25,000 nt of DNA from Chrysomallon squamiferum (GCA_012295275.1 CM022673.1:7067811-7092810), one strand, 5' to 3'. Counted from the stretch's first letter, positions 9,891-19,725 are shown. Numbers and translations are program-made. The notes: a model not told the origin generated them from the letters alone.

Positions 9891-10394
9891 ATAACGTATT
9901 TATAAAAACATCCAAAGGGCAAAATAACGATTTGTAGTTAAAAGTACTCACGCCGGTAGGTTCTTAGCACGTCTGTGTTTACTTGGCGGAGAAGACGAAC
10001 GAAAACAAATGTTTGTCACTGACAAAGCAGCATATTGCTTAATCACAAACTTACCTAGCGTAAAAGTATGTTTTGCTGTTAGTTCGTAAAGAGCGGAAAT
10101 TGTGTTTTTATAGACGTTTTACATTTTTTTTTTCCAATAGTGAATAACGAAGGCAAAATGGGAGAAATAGTAGTTTTACAAAGCAGCTTATTGAGTTTCA
10201 CATAGACAGTGTTAAAAAAAACTTTAAAAAATAGTAATACGGTTTTTGAGAATATTTTTTTCATATTTCAGAAATTTTAATAGCAGGGGTAACCAATAAC
10301 TCAAAAATTATTGGTATTTGTGTTATGAAATCAATGTAGGGACAATGGTAATTTTACAAAGACATTTCAAGTTAGACGATGGAAACTTTTCAAA
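9891..10394. other. AT-rich sequence with degenerate internal similarity and a hairpin
   Basis: Two segments near 10155-10200 and 10335-10375 share a TTTTACAAAG core and loosely similar flanks, suggesting an old local duplication. ACCAATAA (10292-10299) and TTATTGGT (10308-10315) form an exact 8-bp stem with an 8-nt loop. A minus-strand AG|GTAAGT donor-like site lies at about 10047-10054 without a good partner acceptor. Confidence 0.4.
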
Positions 10395-10950
10395 ATAACA
10401 TATATACGTTAGATATTTGTACTCTGAAACCGTTTCTTCTTTTTCTTCTTCTTCGTCGCGTTTGATCTCGAGCATTTTCTGTCTTGGGCACCTGCCGAGG
10501 TAATCTGCAGTTCCTATATATCCTACGCGATCCATCCATTTCCCTCTTCTGTTGATCTTTTTCTCGGCATACCCAGTCAACAGTTGTTCTCACTTTGTTG
10601 CTCTCTTCACGCGTAGTATCGCCTCTTTGACTTTCTCTGTTATTCACTTTTCCCTCCTTCCTGATGTCCACTTTCTTTACTCTGTCTGTCACTTTTGCAC
10701 CTTTAAATTTGTTTTCAACATTTTCATCTGTTTCCTCTAGAATCTGTTCTCCAAGAGTTTTCTCTGCACTGAAGTACTGGTCTAATGACAGTCATTTAGA
10801 ACTTGATCTTCAAGTTCCTCGGTATTTTCTTGTCACTGATAGCTCCAGACAGATTTCTCCATTTTGTCCACGCTGCACTAACTCTTGCTCTAACTGTTTG
10901 TTCTGATCTTCGCTGATGATAACATCCAAATATTTGGATTTTTTTCATTA
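10395..10950 (-). pseudogene. Decayed non-LTR retrotransposon (LINE) reverse-transcriptase 3' fragment
   Basis: Minus-strand translation in several frames recovers, in the right order, the C-terminal landmarks of LINE ORF2 proteins. KYLDVIISEDQ (about 10935-10903) corresponds to the family's YLGS-ISEDG. RARVSAAWTKWRN (about 10891-10853) and SGAISDKKIPRNLKIKF (to 10799) follow, then a stop (10796-10798) where the family has tyrosine or a similar residue. Next come MTVIRPVL (10795-10772, family TVIRPVLLYG.E.W), EETDENV (about 10737-10717), DRVKKVDIRKE (about 10686-10654), ITEKVKEAILR (10643-10611) and KWMDRV (about 10541-10524). At least three frameshifts and two stops separate them, so it is dead. 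The catalytic fingers/palm part (with F/YADD), the endonuclease and the 5' end are missing, as in 5'-truncated copies. I cannot fix the clade from this portion. Confidence 0.85.
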
Positions 10951-11570
10951 TTGACAGTTCATGTCTGTAAAATATTTTAAAGTGACACGAGTTGCTATAA
11001 CTAACAGTCATGGAGTTCGATTTCGGATCCACGAAATATATTCTACGCTATTTAGGACGATGGGAAGAAAAAGTCCGGTATGAAATTTTGGCCGCTTATG
11101 CAAGAAAATCTGTTTGTTTAATAACTGCGACAAAACTATTGTGTTAAAAAAGAAAGAAATCCAAATCATTCGCCAGCGCTGATTAGCTTATAATTTTATA
11201 TTATCTTACAGAAGAAAACTGAAAAAAATATATATACAAAGAAAAATACGAAAGAAAATCGAAAGACACAAGCATCAAGAAATTCAAGACCACAAGAAAC
11301 AGTAATAAAAACAGGAATATTTACGATTTGCAGATTCTGATATGAAAATATGGAATTTAAAATTGCTATTTATGATAATTATTGATGGCAGCATTTTTCT
11401 GCTTCATGTCTCGTTCATAATTTGAGTAATAAACGAAAAAACATAAAAGAGTCTGTATTTGTTAAACAGTGTCTGTTTTACATCTTGTCGTGGTAGATTC
11501 CCTCCCACTTTGTTTTTCTTTCCTTTTTTTTTTTGTGTCTGAGTACATTTATTTAGATTATTTAATTTTG

Positions 11571-11571
<1 letters not shown>
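10951..11571. other. Unannotated sequence beyond the LINE fragment
   Basis: About 10961-11110 is repeat-free; 11110-11571 is AT-rich. A TTCGATTTC word (11016-11024) resembles a pol III B-box only loosely. No gene is recognised. Confidence 0.4.
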
Positions 11572-11613
<42 letters not shown>

Positions 11614-11660
11614 GAGACACACGTATACATACACACACACATACAGAAATATACACACCA
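11572..11660. repeat. TA then CA compound microsatellite
   Basis: A TA array (11572-11594) runs directly into a CA array (to about 11613) and imperfect CA/TACA units (to about 11658). Confidence 0.95.
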
Positions 11661-12415
11661 ACCCAAATACAGACTGACGCACACAATGACACTCTTTTTG
11701 TATTTCTTTCATTCAGTCTGTCATTTTTCTGTATTTTCTGTTTTAATTGTCTTTTCTTCTCTTCTCGCTTCCTTAATCGGACTGTTTTGCCTTTCAGAAA
11801 GATCCTGCGCTAACACAACAATTATTATTTTTATTTTTTTTATTCTTTATTATATCTAGTCCAGCTTTTCCCCATAATCTTATGTTCTGTTTAAGGCATG
11901 CGTTTACTTTTAATATAATGAGAACCAATTAAAGTTCAGGCAAGCTGCATATATACTGGAATATCAATTGTTAAATTGTTTTTCAAGATTTAATTAGAAA
12001 TGGCGGTCAGCGATAAAATACGTAAGTAGGAAATGGTTTTCCCTTTTATAGTTTACTATTTGCAGTTAACTCCTAATGTCTCATTAGGTTATTTTGTATC
12101 TGTCTGTCTCTCTGTCTCGCTCTGTCTGTTACCCAAAATAACACAGAGACATAAATATACATTACATGAATTATCATCTTTTATTATCTCCCTTGTACAG
12201 CGAACGTTTTCTTTTATTGTCTTTGTTTTTTCACCGCTGCTTTAAAGCGGCTTAATAAATTATATTTTGAATAAACAAAACTCTTTTGAATATACATCTG
12301 AACTAAATTACTACTCCTTTTTTGCATTCACCGATTTGTAGAAATTTTATTTTTCATTCACACGTAAAAGATTGAGATAGATTAATTTAAATCTTCTCTG
12401 CTAAGTGGATATTCT
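11661..12415. other. T-rich and AT-rich sequence without recognisable features
   Basis: Pyrimidine-rich stretches occur at 11700-11770 and 12100-12130 (TCTG/TCTC units). No credible gene is visible. A 70-codon frame at 12033-12245 is low-complexity hydrophobic and probably chance. Confidence 0.5.
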
Positions 12416-12560
12416 GCAAGATGTCCGACTGATTCAGAATTAAGCTGGACACTGATCAGTCAATGATGACCCGCGGCATGACAGACTTTTAACACAGCAA
12501 ATAATCCAGAAGTCAGTGGAATAAAATCCGAGATTAGCGAAACTTGACGTACTGGATTTT
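12416..12560. other. Small complex island with ACTGATCAGT palindrome
   Basis: This short block of more even composition contains a perfect 10-bp palindrome, ACTGATCAGT (12451-12460). A regulatory role is speculative. Confidence 0.25.
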
Positions 12561-14215
12561 TATTTATTTATTTTTATTTATTTTTTCTGTAGTCATTGTA
12601 AACTACAGTAACTCCGTAATTAGACGTATATAATTAGACAAACTAATATTCATTCCTAATTTTTTTTCAAGTTCAAGTTCATTCTTAAATACAGGACCAG
12701 AACTCGGGCACTCAGCCGGGATGCCGTGTATTAATGGACGCCATGTTATGTGTTTTGTATTTTCCAAACACAAAGGAAAAAAAAAATTCTGAAAATAATA
12801 AATAAAACGGTGAAGTATAGAACCAAATTTAAAAATTTCAAGACTGGAATCACATTTTCGAGAATCTGATTATTAATTCCTTCTGTTATGGTGATCAAAC
12901 TTTAAAAACATCTGATAAAGAAAATTTTCAGAATCAAAAGTCGCGAGAAGACGCCGAAGATGAGCTTGCCTTGGGCACCACTAACACTTGGGCCGGACCT
13001 GCTTAAATACTTACATAGGATCGCTAAATGTTTACTGCAGAATTCTATTGATTTTGAAATATTTCCTCATACTGTTTTGCTGTACAACATTTATTAGCTT
13101 TTCAAGTTACCACTTCCAATACTGTGAATACGTACTATTGATGCAAAATTTACAATATTAGATATGTGTATCTTTTTTGTTCAGTATAAATTATAACAGA
13201 CGTATAGCTAGCTATTCACTTACCCATTTGAATGTTATCATTCACATTTGTGTAGATTACAAATATGTAATTTAGAAAAAAATAACTACACAATAATAAT
13301 TATTTTAAAATAATAAAAAAAATAACTACATGCAAAAGTGTTAATACATTTTGAAAACATTAAATGTAGAACATAATAATATTTCAAGAATCAAGACTAT
13401 ATTTAAGTGGACTGTTCCCAATTTTTTATTTTATACAGTTTTTTTCACTTGTTATTTATTTATGTTTTTTGACGAGTGAACTTTAGAATATGACGTCTAT
13501 AATATGACGAAAGCGTAGTAATTGTTGATATGATGATATTTCATTTTAAACAGAATCAGATAAAATCCTATGAGGCAATATAAAAAAAAAAAGTTTCAGT
13601 TAGTATTACATATATATATATATATATAGAGTTACAATAATTTCAAAATCTGGTAAGGTAAAAAAAAAAAAAATGTTATCACAGCACTAAATAAAAATTT
13701 GAAATACTTTTCCACATACAAAACACTTCACATTGTAAGTAGATCTTAATTTTTTGGGGTAGGATTTGTTTCAAGAAGGTTATAAGGTATATTATATCTT
13801 CTTTTCGAAATAAATAAATAAATAAATAAAGAGGGATAATATTTTTAAATACTAACAAAAATAATATCAGAAAAAAGTAAGAAGAAAGTAATGACCTAAA
13901 AAAAAAAAAAAAAAAAATAAAAAAAATGGATGTTTGTTCGCGACTGCTTCTGTAACTAACTGGTACCGGATATAGTTATCAGCAGCGTAAAGGAAATGCT
14001 GAATGAAAATTAACTAGAATTAGATTCCCTTTTTAAAATCTCGTGTAACGTTAATCAAGCAATTGTGGAACTAATTTTCTCACTTTCTTCTTCTTTGGAT
14101 TTCGGTAAACATATTATTAATAGCGTGGACGACAACCATTTAATCATAGGTCGAGCCGCGAGAGCGATATAACATTACATGACGTCTGGACGGTTAAATT
14201 AATACTATTGAATGT
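12561..14215. other. AT-rich spacer with small arrays
   Basis: This is mainly AT-rich DNA. Arrays present are TTTA units at 12559-12585, an A10 run near 12778-12787, TA at about 13609-13628, AAAT at 13808-13830 and A20 at about 13898-13917. Two short GC-richer patches (12690-12750 and 12940-13005) stand out but match nothing I recognise. A minus-strand GG|GTAAGT donor-like site lies at about 13218-13225 without a partner. Confidence 0.5.
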
Positions 14216-14221
14216 CCGCTT

Positions 14222-14286
14222 TTGAGAGAGGGTGAGCTAGTAAGAAGGAGAGAGAAAGACAGAGAACGAATAAGATTGAAATACAT

Positions 14287-14374
<88 letters not shown>

Positions 14375-14412
14375 GACAGAGAGAAAGCGAGAGAAAGGGG
14401 AAGGAAAGGAAA
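14222..14412. repeat. GA array joined to GACA tetranucleotide array
   Basis: About 26 AG units (14290-14342) run into about eight GACA/CAGA units (14341-14373) and are flanked by degenerate purine-rich sequence. The plus frame gives Arg-Glu and Thr-Asp-Arg-Gln polymers and the minus frame Ser-Leu polymers. Both are artefacts. Confidence 0.95.
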
Positions 14413-14639
14413 GTGAGAAATACAGAGATAACAACAGATGTACAGAAAATGATGGATATTAAAGCTGCATAGAAAATAATGAGAGAAAATAAAGCGAATA
14501 TGTTCAAATGCATAATTATGGGTATCTATGTTCTTAATTACACGGAGCTTCACTCACTCTCACATATATCTTCATTAAACAATCTTCATTCGGAAATATT
14601 TTCTTTAAAATCACTGCTAAAGCGATTACTGCATAGAAA

Positions 14640-14900
14640 AGCTGTTTGAACGGACGTCATTTGCTATTCATCCATCTTTTTTTACCTCACATCACTCACA
14701 CGTCCTCACGCAACACGCCGCCTAAAACTCTGTTGCACTTGCACTTTTCTGTTTTTTCGTCGCTCTTCTGCAAACTTCAGTTCTGCGTGTCGACCAACTC
14801 AAAACCTGGATCCGGCGGGCTCCGTTTCCGATCCGCAAGCCGAGTTGAACGTGTTTGGCCAGCTGTCAACGGTTGACAGTCAAGTTGTTATTCTTGACGC
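14640..14900. promoter_or_regulatory. CpG-containing island with CTGTCAAC/GTTGACAG inverted repeat
   Basis: The block has more C and CpG than its surroundings, most clearly at 14800-14860. CTGTCAAC (14863-14870) and GTTGACAG (14872-14879) form a perfect palindrome around a single G; each arm holds a CTGTCA (TGACAG) core of the type bound by TALE homeodomain proteins such as MEIS. A GACGTCAT word lies near 14653. A 76-codon frame ending inside the palindrome (14646-14876) has no recognisable domain. Confidence 0.3.
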
Positions 14901-14904
14901 TTTT

Positions 14905-15215
14905 CAATAATTTCTAAGACTTTGACGCGCTCGCTGTATTGACCCTACACTGTTTACTTTCCTTTTCCAAAATGTTCTTCATATTTTCTTTGATATAATT
15001 AAAGAAGAGCGCGATGGCTTGCAATATATCGATGCGTTTGAACTGTTTTGCTGTCACTGTGTACGTTAGGCTGAAGAACTTTTTGGTTCTTGCTGTGAAT
15101 CGAATGCCGGCCAAGACGTTAGTTATGACTCTCAGCATTGATGTGGGGGATAAAGCTTTTGTCAGTAGCAGAATACTATAATCCATATTTTCTTGCAAAC
15201 ACCTTGAGAAGAAAT
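14905..15215 (-). other. Open reading frame of unknown significance
   Basis: A minus-strand frame of about 100 codons is open here with no low-complexity repeat, unlike the other long frames in the window. No plausible ATG lies at its beginning, and I recognise no domain. It begins at a stop just upstream and ends in the GC-richer block before the island at 14640-14900. Roughly one open frame of this length is expected by chance in 25 kb of DNA with this composition, so it may mean nothing. Confidence 0.15.
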
Positions 15216-15504
15216 ATTGGTTTTTAACAATATTCTATGGTAAATAAGATGCAAAAAAATATAGAAAAAAAATTTTTTTTTTTAAGTTAATCTATTTCTG
15301 ATCTAGTAAATTTTCTGCATGTTGCGCGTAATCCGTTGCAACCAGATTTATAGATGAAACACTCTTTGTGCTCTTTGCTGATGTGTATTCAATTAATTTT
15401 AAAGTAATATATTTATTGCTTTATTTAACCATTTCATCGTATAAGAAAATAACAGTGTAAGTCACCGATATCGACGATATCAGTTTAGAGATAATATAAA
15501 ATTA
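15216..15504. other. AT-rich sequence without recognisable features
   Basis: T- and A-runs lie near 15256-15283, and GATATC occurs twice near 15466-15481. Nothing else is recognised. Confidence 0.45.
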
Positions 15505-15905
15505 GATAAAAAAATAAAATAAAAAAAAAAAAAAAATAAATAAATAAATAAAAATATCAATAATAAATAAAAAGGTGAAGAAGAAGAAAAAACATCAATA
15601 CATCAATACAGTCATCATTATATTCATAAAAATAAAATCATTTATGAGGATGAATATAATAATGATGATTTGGTAATGATAATTTAGCCACCGCTTTCAT
15701 CTTTATTGCGATAATCATCCACAACAGCATTACCTTCTTTATCAAAATAATCATTATTTTAATCATCATCCAATTCATTATCATTATCGCGTCCACATGA
15801 CTATCATCATTATTAATATCACAATCATATTCATAATCATCAAAATCATTATCGTCATCATGGTTACCACCATCATCATCATCATCATCGTCACCATCGT
15901 AATGT
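15505..15905. repeat. A-rich tract and degenerate TCA/ATC triplet region with inverted repeat
   Basis: A-runs and AAAT units (15505-15600) are followed by about 300 bp of imperfect TCA/ATC triplets, with the cleanest run near 15870-15890. Within it, 15612-15630 and 15641-15668 are near reverse complements (CATCATTATATTCAT against ATGAATATAATAATGATG) and could fold into a bulged hairpin. Confidence 0.8.
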
Positions 15906-15939
15906 ACATTATACGTTAATTATGCTCCACAAATGGCAA

Positions 15940-16400
15940 TGCTTGAACCTACAAACACGAACCTAACAGACTCCTATAAAACGAGAAATAACAATACAAA
16001 CAGCGATATTTTTCAAGAGGCCTGCAAGTCCAACAGGAATCGCATCAGTGTAAACAGATGCGAGACACGATCCATGCTAATCTCGCGAGTTTGAACACAA
16101 AAGTCGTTTATCGATCACGATCAAGTGACGCTTTCCGCGGCTTAAAAGCTTCGGTCACTTTCTAAAGACACATTCTGGAGTAAGCGATCTTCTAGCCGTC
16201 GTAAACACAATAGTGCTAATGTCGACTGTTTGGACAAGTAGGCACTGGAAGTAAGAGTACGAAAATACTCAGTTAATCAGTGATGCTCGACATTCCAGTA
16301 GGAGCACATCATTCTGTGCGACCCGTTTCCAATAAAGGTGTATTAAGCCGCACAAAGCAATTCACACCAATACGTGGTTTAAAGAGTCGTGTTGATTTAT
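15940..16400. promoter_or_regulatory. Complex island with forkhead-like motifs and an inverted repeat
   Basis: About 450 bp carries no simple repeat and many CpGs. TCGCATC (16040-16046) and GATGCGA (16057-16063) flank TGTAAACA (16049-16056), a full forkhead consensus. A second GTAAACA lies at 16201-16207, and TTATCGATCACGATC and CCGCGG words also occur. No coding frame is visible. Composition and motif content resemble a distal enhancer; this is inference. Confidence 0.35.
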
Positions 16401-16435
16401 CATTTTATTTTATTTCGTTTTATTTATTTATTTAT

Positions 16436-16660
16436 TACTACCAGTGTTATTTCTACTAGTACTTCCACAACTGTTATTTTTACTAATACCACTACTACCA
16501 CTACTACTACTACTATTACTACTACTATAATAACAACAAAAAGGTAGTAGTTGTAGTCCGAAGAGTAGCACTTGTAGAAGTAGTAGTAGTTATTGTAGTA
16601 GTAGTAGCATCAGTAGGATTAGTAGTAGCACTAGTAAAAGTAGTAATAATAATATCACAG
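16436..16660. repeat. Facing ACT and AGT triplet arrays (inverted triplet repeat)
   Basis: The left half (about 16436-16530) is built of ACT/TAC/CAC triplets and the right half (about 16543-16660) of AGT/GTA/TAG triplets. Each is the complement of the other, separated by about a dozen bases (ATAACAACAAAAA). The unit could fold into a long imperfect hairpin or cruciform of several dozen pairs. Confidence 0.85.
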
Positions 16661-17118
16661 TTCAAGTAACTTCACTTTGATCCACATTTTACTTCTTACT
16701 TCCATCAGTTGTAATAAAAAAAGCTTGTAAGTTAATGATATATTATAATATATAAATATAAAATTATGTATCTCTTAGATATATTTGGCTTAGAATGAAA
16801 TGACGGTAATTTAAATATAAACAAGCAGAAAAAGATTATCATTTAGTCTGTTTTTCTAACATATTCCGAACAATAACAAAATTATATAGAAAAGAAGGTT
16901 TCAAAAATCCTGAATTATCTTTATTGATGTTAAAATTCGATAAATTTTAGGAAAAAAAATGAAATTTTTCATTATAATACAGTTAACGTAAACAAAATAT
17001 CTAAGAATCTAATATCAAAAGTTTTTTGTTAATTTTAATTTTGAAATTCATTTTTCTGTTTTACTTTTTCTCTTTTTTCCCCTTGTTTATTATCTCTTCA
17101 GTTTTTGGTCTTTCTCTA
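16661..17118. other. AT-rich sequence without recognisable features
   Basis: Nothing is recognisable apart from short A- and T-runs. It becomes T/C-rich from about 17050. Confidence 0.5.
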
Positions 17119-17276
<158 letters not shown>

Positions 17277-17289
17277 ATTCCTTCAGAGT

Positions 17290-17480
17290 CTATTGCTTGC
17301 AAAGTTGCAAATAAGAAATGTCCACACTTTGATTGCCCGGATTAATCCGATCGCCAGCCCCAATCAAATCAATATTTGAGCTGAAACGTAGAACATGTTG
17401 GGCGTTAATTTGTTCTCATCGTTGATTCCGCATTCGAAAAAGGACTAAGCCGATTTCGTCTTGCAGAATAATTGAAAATT
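17290..17480. promoter_or_regulatory. Complex element with 12-bp CGGATTAATCCG palindrome
   Basis: Immediately after the CT array comes a repeat-free block holding a perfect palindrome, CGGATTAATCCG (17338-17349). It contains TAATCC/GGATTA on both strands, the recognition core of K50 homeodomain proteins (Otx, Pitx, Goosecoid types) in overlapping head-to-head arrangement. TTGCTTGCAAAGTTGCAA (17293-17310), CCAATCAAATCAAT and other AT/GC-mixed words surround it. No coding frame is visible. Confidence 0.4.
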
Positions 17481-17484
17481 ACTA

Positions 17485-18035
17485 ACTTGGTTTCAGGAAA
17501 AAGTGAAAACGCAAAAATTTCAAATCAAGTGTTTTCAAGGTTTAGACAATTTAAATTTATTCGAGCCTTTTAAAATTTATAAAATCATCATCATTGTTAT
17601 TATTATTATTTTTTTTTTTTATTATTAAATACTTATTTATTTTTTATTGTTTAGTTTATTATTTTAAAATATGTTTTGTTGAATTTGTATTAGTTATTTT
17701 TGTCTATTAATTAATTAATTAAGTTATACACTTGTTTATTTATAAATTTATTTAATGAAGAATGAAATTATTTAATTAATACCGTGACTTCCAAAAATAA
17801 ATCTAATAGCTCTGCAATTATTTAATTTAGTCCTGTAATTATTTAATTACTTTATCAACAAATTTTTATTAACAAACAAATGAACTAAATAAAATACATT
17901 TTAAAAAGCATCTATTAGGCAATTTATTAAAATGTATTTCAACTACATACTCTTTAAGAAATGTCATTGTCAGATTGTTAAATATCCTTAAAACAAAAGC
18001 TAGTCAATTTTCAAATCAAGTTTTGTCAGTTTTAC
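17485..18035. other. Very AT-rich sequence
   Basis: ATT and TTTA units occur (about 17595-17650) with short TTAA arrays (about 17705-17722) and repeated TTATTTAATTA words (about 17768-17850). No gene is recognised. Confidence 0.6.
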
Positions 18036-18039
18036 TTTC

Positions 18040-18330
18040 TCTGTTGCTACTTTCCTCATCACCCATCCATCTGCTCTTTTAATACTGACCAGATGATTTG
18101 ATCTGGAGTTTAATATCGAACTTTTGTCTTCTCCAATAGTCGATATGACCCCAAAACACCGGCCAGTGTCCAGTATCGGCTTTGGCTAATTGAAAACCGT
18201 GAGACGTGGACCTTATGTTGAAATCAATGGACACATTGCCTATCCACTCAGGGATGCTTGTAGTTGGTCATTTTGTGTATTAAAAATTACTCGAGACATC
18301 TCAGTGAGTAATTAATTAGACGAAGTGGCT
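18040..18330. other. Complex island with two inverted repeats
   Basis: This is a repeat-free block of more even composition. CCAGAT (18089-18094) and ATCTGG (18101-18106) flank a 6-nt loop. ATATCGA (18113-18119) and TCGATAT (18140-18146) form a second, wider pair. No coding frame is seen. A candidate conserved non-coding element by composition only. Confidence 0.3.
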
Positions 18331-18459
18331 CTAATCCACTGTAAGGTTTTGTAATACGTAAGTGTCAAGGAAGAAGAGTTTATGTGTTTGTGATGATTTT
18401 ATAATGAGCTATTTTGAAGAAATGTACGCAAAATGATTCTGTGTAACAAATCGCGTTAA

Positions 18460-18800
18460 CGGTATAGTATATAATGGTGTATAACAGTATAACAAAACAC
18501 AGCATAGCTGAGCATAGCAGAGCTTAGCAAAGTATAGTATGGTATGGTATGGCATAGCATAGAAACTATTGCGCAGAACAGCATATTAAAGTTCAATACG
18601 ATATATTATATCACAGTATAGTATAGCATGATACAGTGTAGTATAGCATGCTACAGTATAATATAGTATACTGTAGTATATAGCATAGCATAGAACATAT
18701 TGCACAGCACAGCATATTATAGTTCAATACAGTATAACATAGTATAGTATAGTATAGTATAGTATAGTATAGTATAGTATAGTATAGTATATCATAACAT
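18460..18800. repeat. AGTAT pentanucleotide satellite with duplicated 48-bp segment
   Basis: Degenerate GTATA/GCATA pentamers fill the region and end in ten perfect AGTAT units (18741-18790). A 48-nt non-pentameric segment occurs twice, 18552-18599 and 18683-18730, with 43 of 48 positions identical and a 131-bp offset. Part of the array was therefore duplicated as a larger unit. Confidence 0.93.
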
Positions 18801-18899
18801 AGGATTGCATATAGTGCACTATAGACTAGTATTGTATCGTGTGCAAAGATTGTCTATTAAATGCTTATAAAACATTACATTTAGAAGAGTTTCTAATAT

Positions 18900-19535
18900 A
18901 TCGTGAGAACCGATACACCTGACCTAAATAGGTGTTAATCTTTGCCTTTACAACGTTTTGTGTTCAGGAATAGGTTAAGTATCAGGTTCAGATTAATTTG
19001 CCTCCGTTTATGTTTTGATATCGTTAGTGTATCAAGTTTTCGCAAGTCGTATATTGCTGGTCGTAATTGGCGCAAAAGATCAGTTTGTAAATCAAGGCAG
19101 AAGTGGGTTAGTAGGGTATAGAACATTGTGAGATGCCGACAAGGCTTCTTTGGCTTTGAGATAATCATCGTGTCATTAATGCTGAGAAAACTGTGAAATT
19201 CTGACGCTAATTTTGATACCATTAATTTTTTAGGTAACTTGAAAGATGTTAAGGTCCTAGTAAACGTGTTTGATTTCCCTAACCAAACTGATACGAAGGG
19301 TTAATATGCTATTATCATATATGCATAGCTTTCTTTTAAACTTTGTGTTTTTAGAAAACATTCGGGTTACGAACTACGAAGCTATGTTTGTGGATAATAA
19401 AAAAACATTGTATGATGTTTCCATCAAAAGATGTTGTTTGTTCTGTTAAAAAAAACCTAATAAATCTTTTAATACTTTGCTGTCAGAAAAAAGTTTTAAA
19501 ATGTCAGTATATGAAATGAAACCTTTATAGAATAA
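18900..19535. other. Unannotated sequence with one minus-strand open frame
   Basis: A minus-strand frame of 95 codons (18935-19222) is free of simple repeats but carries no domain I recognise. Around it the sequence is ordinary and AT-rich. It may be a remnant of a mobile element or chance. Confidence 0.3.
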
Positions 19536-19725
19536 ACCAAAAAAAAAAAAAAAAAAAATCTTTATACGTTAAAGATAAATCGGACTTCTTTTTTTTTTTA
19601 AACTAGTAAATAAAGGTTTGGTAGTTGTTGTTTTTCGTTACAAGACCTTCATACTGTGTTTCCTTAAGCTTTCTCTGAAAATAAATAAGAAATAATTACT
19701 TTGAAAAAAAAAAAAAAAAAAAAAG
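19536..19725. repeat. Two poly-A tracts with a T-run between
   Basis: A-tracts of about 20 nt lie at 19539-19558 and 19704-19724, with a T10 run near 19590-19600. These could be retroposon tails, but no SINE or LINE body is recognised next to them. Confidence 0.8.

Noticed and set aside
10390-10692. 100-codon minus-strand frame as an Arg/Lys-rich protein
   Set aside because: The sequence aligns in other frames with LINE reverse-transcriptase C-terminal motifs, so this frame is partly a frameshifted reading of a dead element.
10664-10906. 80-codon plus-strand frame
   Set aside because: Antisense to the LINE fragment.
11010-11030. GTTCGATTTC as a pol III B-box
   Set aside because: Only about 8 of 11 positions fit the B-box consensus and no A-box lies 30-60 bp upstream.
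14194-14553. 119-codon minus-strand frame rich in Ser and Leu, and the facing Arg-Glu frame
   Set aside because: Produced by the GA/GACA array; no sequence outside the array looks coding.
19536-19725. Poly-A tracts as SINE or processed-pseudogene tails
   Set aside because: No recognisable body or target-site duplication could be found beside either tract.
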